From Macrocystis pyrifera (taxonomy: Eukaryota > Sar > Phaeophyceae > Laminariales > Laminariaceae), in NCBI GenBank assembly GCA_031763025.1, contig JASSKH010000026.1:1178001-1242000 (forward strand): 64,000 nt of DNA. Reading direction: 5' to 3'. A model generated the notes under the pieces. That model saw only the letters and a list, made by a program, of their open reading frames with translations. It made no database searches and was not told the origin of the DNA. Within the stretch, counting starts at the first letter, position 1; every line of letters begins with the position of its first letter. This document shows positions 58,158 to 64,000 of this stretch, one piece after another. A program made the position numbers and the translations under genes.

Positions 58158-58972
58158 CAGGTCGACGGCGGTTCGGCTTCTCCTGACCGCCCGCCGCCAG
58201 CATTGTCAGGAGAAAAAACCTTGATTTCACAAGATGCTCGCGTCCCAGGCTCGCTCAGTACTCCGCTCCCGCCCCGCGCGTTACTCCGTACTTCGGACCG
58301 ACGCAGCGACTCAGCTCCACAGCTTTTTCCGGGGAGCCCTCGGGCGCCTTCCCCGACGTCGGGAGCCCGCGCCTCAAACGCCGCTCCCCTCAACCTGGGC
58401 ACGAGAGCAGGCGCGATAAACGCCTCTCTCCCAAACCACGCACCGCGCAACACAACGGGTGTCGCGTCGCGTCGTTTTTTTTCAGCGAGGGTGTCCCCCT
58501 CCTACACCTCCCGGCCATGCGGTGGCGGTCGGTTTGAGGTGCGGGAAGGCAAACACCGAAACCCCGAGATCTCGGTTGAAGCTCGACTCGGTGTTTCCTC
58601 GCAATAACGGTGGCCGCTCCACCCTTTTTCCTAGTAAGGAGGAGTCGACAAGATTAGCTACCTCATCCCCCTTCCCCACCAGGTCTACAGGACGGAAGCT
58701 CTCTCCGGTGGATCCTTTGTTGCCCCCCGCCCGAGCACCGTTCTTGAAGACGTCTACAGGGTCTGCAGGCCCTCTTTCGTCTTCGCGCACGCCACTCCAC
58801 GTGCGCAGCGCTCCTACGGCTCCAGTGGAACAGGAAAAACCTGGCACTGTCCGTCGAGCCAGTGGTGACTCCACGGCCTCCGGTCAGATCACCCGGACAG
58901 CATACCCGTTAAATTCGGAAGAAGAATCGTAGCTCTCGTCAAGCAGAACGGGCTCAGAGCCCCCTGCCCCCT
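58158..58972 (+). other. gag-pol junction/leader, frame unclear
   Basis: Two overlapping frames (58203-58607, 58459-58932), Ser/Pro/Arg-rich without a domain. A T8 run at 58480 lies where they could exchange. Nearly identical to 28906-29350 over its first 400 bp. Confidence 0.5.
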
Positions 58973-60148
58973 TTGGTCCAGGACAGAGATCATCGGGCGC
59001 AGCAAGAGAACCTTCTGGCGATTTTTTGCCTACGGGCAATGGTGACACAGAGCCAGTATATGTGGAACGGGACTCGTCTCGTGCACCAGGGGCTCAGTGT
59101 TCTCAGAGAAGTACACTCCCCCCCCCCACACGCCGCAACTGCGGCCACCGACGACTCGGCACCGTCGGTTTTTGACCCTACTCTCGAGTATACAACCGAG
59201 CGGGAAGTACTGTTCTGGCAGCCCCCCTCTTATTTTTCGCATTGGTCCCCCTCGTCTTTTGTCGTCGACGATGTATCATATTCCTGCGCGGAGCAATATA
59301 TGATGGCTGAAAAGGCTCGCCTTTTCCAGGACCACGGCACAGCGGAGCGGATTATGGCCTCGCCAGACCCACGCGAGCACAAACGCCTCGGTCGAGGCGT
59401 GCATTACTTTGACTGCGCTATCTGGGACCGTGTTCGGGAAGACGCCGTCCTTGCTGGTAATTTTGCCAAATTCTCGCAGAACCCGGTCATGAAGCAGCAC
59501 CTATTGAGCACTGGCACCAAAATTTTGGCTGAAGCCAGCCCTTTTGATGCCGTGTGGGGCATCGGTTTGCGGGCAGACGGCCCCGAAGCTCACGACCCCT
59601 CTCGGTGGCGTGGAAAAAAACTGCTCGGTAAAGCTCTTTCCGCCGTTCGCGACACCCTCCGATCAAGTGAGGCCGGGTTGGCACACCCCGCCTCCTCTCA
59701 CCAATTCTGCACCCCAACCAGACCTAACAGAATTCATGAGATTACACCAGCGCCGCCCCGCCCTTTGGCCGTGGCCCGCGCTTGCCCAGGTCCTCCTCTG
59801 GAGTTTTCGACTTGTTTTTCTGACGCGCCGGCTGATCACAGCCCGGAGATTTTGGCTGTCGCACCTAGTGTCGACCCCTCCCTCGCGCTGCCAGAACACG
59901 GCCCCTGCCTCGTCGGGGGCACCATTACCCTCGATGACGCCTCTTTTACAACGAAAATCGCGATTCACAGCGGAGCTGGCGTTCTTGCACCTTTTGGTTG
60001 CGTGGCGCTTCTCGACACTGGCTCCCCGCAGACTTTCATCCCACGAGATGTTTTGGATCGCATGCACTCGGTTGGTGCGGCCTCCCTCGCGTGCGAGCAG
60101 AAAGGCGCCCCTCGTTCTTGGGGGGTTTTGGCGAACCGGCCCCTCTGA
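58973..60148 (+). CDS. NADAR domain plus retropepsin N-part of Ty3 pol
   Basis: 391 residues in one frame. Residues ~80-232 are a NADAR (YbiA/DUF1768-type) domain: FWQPPSYFSHWSP, CAEQYMMAEKARLF (Glu107 and Lys114 at the conserved E...K helix), NFAKFSQNPVMKQHLLSTG, VWGIGL and GKKLLGKALSAVR (the usual Gly-x-Asn is Gly-Lys-Lys). Then a Pro-rich linker and a retropepsin with LLDTGSPQTFIP (DTG at 348-350). The frame ends at a G6 run (60120-60125). NADAR enzymes cleave N-glycosidic bonds, including ADP-ribose on guanine. Within a polyprotein it would be released by the protease or stay attached. Confidence 0.85.
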   Translation: MVQDRDHRAQQENLLAIFCLRAMVTQSQYMWNGTRLVHQGLSVLREVHSPPPHAATAATDDSAPSVFDPTLEYTTEREVLFWQPPSYFSHWSPSSFVVDDVSYSCAEQYMMAEKARLFQDHGTAERIMASPDPREHKRLGRGVHYFDCAIWDRVREDAVLAGNFAKFSQNPVMKQHLLSTGTKILAEASPFDAVWGIGLRADGPEAHDPSRWRGKKLLGKALSAVRDTLRSSEAGLAHPASSHQFCTPTRPNRIHEITPAPPRPLAVARACPGPPLEFSTCFSDAPADHSPEILAVAPSVDPSLALPEHGPCLVGGTITLDDASFTTKIAIHSGAGVLAPFGCVALLDTGSPQTFIPRDVLDRMHSVGAASLACEQKGAPRSWGVLANRPL

Positions 60149-60813
60149 AGACTTCGACGAGTGTGCGCCTGAGCGTCCAATTTTATCGAGAAAATGAGCC
60201 TACTTGCTCCCTCGCAGTTTGGGCCTGCGTGGTCCCCCCCCCGGTGATGCAGCATGCTGTACTATTGGGCCGTGACAGCTGGATGCGCTTTAATAGCCGC
60301 TCCTACCGCTCTCTGCCACCTCGGCCGTCTGATCAACGCGTTTTTGGCGAGCTGGAGTTAGTTCACCATGCCCCCACAGGCATGTCCGTGTACGCCATCG
60401 ACTCCGCCGCTTTGGGTGGAGGCTTCCATCTACGCTACGAGGGCGCAGCAGGCGTCACCCTGTCAGACGATCCCCAGCTGCTTGCTGTTAATTTGGTTCG
60501 AAGCGATGGCTCCCCGGCCCTCACTGGACACTGCTTGGTCGACATGATGCCCCAGCCCGACCTACTCTCGGTCGAGGAGCACTTCGTCTCCTCCGGACGA
60601 CAGGTTCTTCCCCTCGTTGGAGTGGCGGCTCTCGAGCCGGTGGATGTCCTCGGCGTCGCCCACGCCCCACTGCTGAGCGTTCCGCTGGACGTTTTGCAGC
60701 AGGACAACCGAGCCCCCAGCCCTCCCTCCGGACTAGGTGAGGTGTGTCCGGTTTCAGCAGTTACTGCCCCCCCCCCTCGCAGCTCCAGCCTCGCCCTCGC
60801 CTGCACTGCTTGA
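60127..60813 (+). pseudogene. Retropepsin C-part/linker in shifted frame
   Basis: After the G6 run the sense frame is +1-phased: FGEPAPLKTSTSVRLSVQFY, VMQHAVLLGRDSWMRF (the retropepsin ILGRD-like strand), then LSVEEHFVSSGRQVLPLVG up to the C10 run (60767-60776), where it returns to the frame of the RT. Confidence 0.75.
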
Positions 60814-63520
60814 GCGTTTGACCTCAGAACAGCGCGCTTCGTTCCTGCGCGTCTGGGCACGCTTGCCCACACATCTGCGGGAGGTGGCTTTTGATCTCCA
60901 CGGCACAGGCTGGACCCCTGCCGTCATTGAACAGCTGGGGGACGTTCTCTGCGAATTTCCTGACGTTTTCTCGAAGTCCAAGTCGGATTTTGGTTCCTGC
61001 TCGTTGATGCCTTTCGTGATCTCGGTCCCGGAAGGAAACGCTCCTGTCACGTCCAGGCCGCACCGCATCAACCCCATCCTGGCCAAGGAAGTGGAGGCCA
61101 CCTTGGATCAGTACCTAGCGGCTGGTCTGATCCAGCACTCGACTTCTCCGTACTCGAGCCCGCTGGTGGTCATCCCGAAGAAGTCTGGAGGCGTTCGGAC
61201 CACCGTGAACTACAATAAACTCAACCAGATCAGCAAACTCAGCCAGCTGCCTATCCCTCGCGTGGACCAAGTCCTCGACTCCCTGGGGAAGGGACGGGTG
61301 TTTCCCTTCTTCGACTTGGTCTCCTCGTTCCACCAGATTACCGCGCACAAGGACACCGTCCCTCTTACGGCGTTCTGCACTCCCACGAGCCTTTACGAAT
61401 GGCTCGTCATGCCCCAAGGCAGCAGTGCTTCGCCCGGCTGGTTCGTCAAAGTGATTAACGAAGTCATTAAAGGCCTGGCACAGGTGACGGCCTACCTTGA
61501 TGATGTGATCGCTTTCGACTCTGACCCGACGACCCACGTCAAGACGATACGAGCCCTCTTCGAACGCCTGCGCAAACACAACCTCAAGCTCTCCCCCTCG
61601 AAGGCTCGCCTCGGCGCCACGGACGCCAATTTTCTGGGCCACTCTATTTCGCCCGCGGGTATAAGCCCTAATGCGGACAAAGTTTCGGCCTTGCTGAAAA
61701 TGCCCATGCCCAAGAACCTCAAGCAGGTCCGCGCCCTGATGGGCGGCGTAGGATATTATCGCAAATTCCTGCCCGACCTGTCTAAACGGATACGTCCTCT
61801 CACCGCCCTTCTCCGGAAGGGGGTCAAGTATGTCACGCCGGCTATGGAAGTTATCGTCCGCCAGATCCTCGCCGAGCTCGCGGCCCCACCGATTTTGGTC
61901 TTCCCTGACTGGGATGCCGTAGCCGATGGCTCCCGCCCCTTCCACGTGTACTGCGACGCCTGCATCGACGGTTTCGGTGCCGCGTTCGAACAAGAACAAC
62001 CGGACGGCTCGGTACGGCCCATTGCTTATATCAGCCGCGCTACCCTCGATTCCGAAAGGCACTGGACACCGTTGGACCTGGAAGCTGGCAGCATTGTCTG
62101 GGCTATCAAACGACTCCGAGGTTACCTGTGGGGCACGAAGGTTCGAATATTTTCGGATGCCAAAGCACTTGAGAGTATCGCCAAAGTAGGGGACCACAAC
62201 GCGCGAGTCCAGCGGTGGCTCGAGTTCCTCACCGCGTTCGACTACACCCTCGAATACCGCAAGGGCAGCGCCAACGGAAATGCTGACTTTCTCTCCCGCT
62301 TGCCAGAGCCCGCCACAGAACACGACCGCAGTCGGTCTAGCTGCCTCAACCCCGTCGAGGACGGTGGTATCTTCCTCATCCGGGCCTGCGGGCTTCGCAC
62401 TCGCTCTTCGCCGACCCCTGGTGTAGGTTTGGGTGGGCTGGTGTCCCGCAGTGAAAGTGCCGTCTTGGGTAGGCTACCTCTCGCCCCTTCGGATTTTCGC
62501 GATTTTCGCACACACGGGCCACGTATGAGGATTGACGACCTCTCTGCTCCTTCGGGGAGATTCGTCGCTTGTGTATCTGCCTCCGTCACCACCGTCGACC
62601 GCCGTCCTGGCTTGGGGGATTTTTCACCCCCCGCCACCGCCGCTTTCGCTTCGGTTTTTGTCGTACCCTCCGGGGGCGACCAGGGCTCTGCAAAAGCCCC
62701 CGCTGCAGCGACGATTGTCGCCCAGCGCGCTCCTCCCCCGACGAGCACTTTACAGATCGACGATTCCGTCGTGAGCACTGCTCCGGCCGCGTCTTCCCTC
62801 GCAGGCCAGGGCTCTGCAAAAGCCCCCGCTGCAGCGACGATTGTCGCCCAGCAGCGCGCTCCTCCCCCGACGAGCACTTTACAGGTCGACGATTCCGTCG
62901 TGAGCACTGCTCCGGCCGCGTCTTCCCTCTCAGGCCAGGGCTCTGCAAAAGCCCCCGCTGCAGCGATGATTGTCGCCCAGCGCGCTCCTCCCCCGACGAG
63001 CACTTTACAGGTCGACGATTCCGTCGTGAGCACTGCTCCGGCCGCGTCTTCCCTCGCAGGCCAGGGCTCTGCAAAAGCCCCCGCTGCAGCGATGATTGTC
63101 GCCCAGCGCGCTCCTCCCCCGACGAGCACTTTACAGGTCGACGATTCCGCCGTGAGCACTGCTCCGGCCGCGTCTTCCCTCTCAGGCCAGGGCTCTGCAA
63201 AATCCCCCGCTGCAGCGACGATTGTCGCCCAGCGCGCTCCTCCCCCGACGAGCACTTTACAGGTCGACGATTCCGTCGTGAGCACTGCTCCGGCCGCGTC
63301 TTCCCTCTCAGGCCAGGGCTCTGCAAAAGCCCCCGCTGCAGCGACGATTGTCGCCCAGCATGCTCCTTCCCCGACGAGCACTTTACAGGGAAAAGATTCC
63401 GCCGTGATCACTGATCCGGCCGCGTCTACCCCATCGCCGCCTGGCAACCCGGCGCCTCCGAACGTTTTGCCGTCTTCAGGCCGCATCTCATCGCGGACGC
63501 GCCGACGAACAGGCGCCGCC
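60737..63520 (+). CDS. Ty3 reverse transcriptase-RNase H
   Basis: RT: SPYSSPLVVIPKKSGGVRTT, motif A FFDLVSSFHQI (Asp193), motif B MPQGSSASPGW (225-235), motif C YLDD (253-256), FLGHSISPAGI and GYYRKFLPDLS. RNase H: YCDACIDGFGA (Asp407), DLEAGSIVWAI (Glu449), FSDAKALES (Asp474), GNADFLSRLP (Asp517); all four acidic residues are present. Domain order and YLDD mark Ty3/Gypsy. After residue ~530 a variable linker with six 42-residue repeats precedes the integrase. The reading frame changes near 63480-63520 and continues in the next frame. Confidence 0.92.
62682..63440 (+). repeat. Six 126-bp (42-residue) repeats in pol linker
   Basis: Unit GQGSAKAPAAATIVAQRAPP followed by PTSTLQVDDSVVSTAPAASS. 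The second unit has one extra codon and the last is diverged. 126 is a multiple of 3, so additional plus- and minus-strand frames (281, 414 and 246 codons) are open by chance here. Confidence 0.92.
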
Positions 63521-64000
63521 GCTGGCGCCGTGCCCCTGCTGTTGATTATGGCTTCGGGCCCGGTGGGACCCCTAGACCATCAGCCCGGCGCGCTACCACC
63601 CCGCTGCGAGCCCCACGGCCACGACCGCCCGCACCCGTCGTTTTGGCCCCGACTCCTGCCGCCTCGTCCGTCCCGACGGTACCCATCCCGCCCGGCCGCG
63701 ACCGCACCGAGCCCGTGGGAACTCCTCTGTTACGACTTCCGCCGCCAACTGACGCACCTCCCGTCACCTCGACCGACTTGGACGCACTCGGCGCAGCTGC
63801 CGAGTTTCAGTTCGGTGATTCCGCAGCGCGCTATTCGCACGCCGATTGGGCTCGGGAACAAAAGACTGAGCCCGCGTGCAATGCCGCCATGCGCTACATA
63901 GCCCTTGGCCGACCGGAAGTTTTGCCAGACGATTTTTTATCAGGTTTCCCTTCCCACCAGCGCCCTCCCCTTTCGGAAGTTCAAGAGCTGGCCACCAAAG
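63520..64000 (+). CDS. Start of Ty3 integrase region (incomplete)
   Basis: Frame 1 reads a Pro-rich linker, then DLDALGAAAEFQFGD, SHADWAREQKTEPACNAAMR, YIALGRPEVLPDD and SHQRPPLSEVQELA. This is the segment that precedes the HHCC zinc-binding region of integrases in this lineage (recalled). HHCC and DDE are outside the window. Confidence 0.65.

Larger units (their letters stand above)
56457..64000 (+). mobile_element. Ty3/Gypsy retrotransposon with NADAR domain (3' end outside window)
   Basis: Order: gag (56474-58157), leader of pol, NADAR (59210-59668), retropepsin (about 59880-60300), RT-RNase H (60810-62330), a 126-bp repeat linker, and the integrase N-terminal region running past 64000. 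No 5' LTR was recognised. The LARD-like element occupies the position just upstream of gag, and the sequence before 49184 shows no LTR end. Frame changes are frequent and mostly at homopolymers. Confidence 0.9.

Noticed and set aside
62242..63486. 414-codon minus-strand frame and 281-codon plus frame
   Set aside because: Shadows of the RNase H linker and the 126-bp repeats of the Ty3 pol frame.

Overview
The window is nuclear DNA of a eukaryote. It has one cellular gene with GT-AG introns, and almost everything else is transposable elements, their remnants and simple repeats. tRNA-derived SINEs, LINEs, TTAGGG-type interstitial telomere-like tracts and large repeat-filled introns are present. 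No bacterial operon, rRNA gene or intact canonical tRNA gene was seen. The style (near 50% GC, C/G homopolymers, the LTR families present) would fit a stramenopile alga such as a brown alga, but that is only a guess.

Layout. 0.5-1.2 kb: decayed coding repeat. 1.3-4.9 kb: 5'-truncated LINE (minus strand) bounded by poly-C, interrupted by an 831-bp TIR element. 5-9.4 kb: SINE pieces, tandem/inverted repeats and an inverted-repeat unit. 9.7-10.5 kb: C-terminal fragment of a non-LTR element with a restriction-like endonuclease. 11.2-11.6 kb: tandem tRNA-like array. 15-25 kb: minisatellites, SINEs, a duplicated repeat that provides an empty site for one SINE, and two of three copies of a 105-bp TA-flanked MITE. 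28.17-30.25 kb: complete small LTR element (73-bp LTRs, CGTA duplication) built from scrambled and partly inverted pieces of a Ty3 element. 35.06-36.84 kb: second LINE copy, again between poly-C tracts. 37.86-46.47 kb: arginase gene on the minus strand, four recognised exons, with a 5.2-kb first intron packed with mobile DNA. 46.5-49.2 kb: third MITE, SINE-B and AT-rich DNA. 49.185-56.452 kb: LTR element without recognisable pol (LARD-like), CAAC duplication. 56.47-64.0 kb (runs off the window): Ty3/Gypsy element with gag, a NADAR domain, retropepsin, RT, RNase H and the beginning of the integrase region.

Relations. The LARD-like element sits 17 bp upstream of the candidate gag start of the NADAR-bearing Ty3 element. 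The 28-30 kb mosaic carries stretches nearly identical to that element and supplies its chromodomain-like integrase C-terminus. Most of the frame changes in the Ty3 element that I could place precisely fall in homopolymers, so either recent decay or assembly error may explain them. The most interesting item is the NADAR domain inside a retrotransposon polyprotein: members of this family remove ADP-ribose-type modifications, which suggests an anti-defence role.
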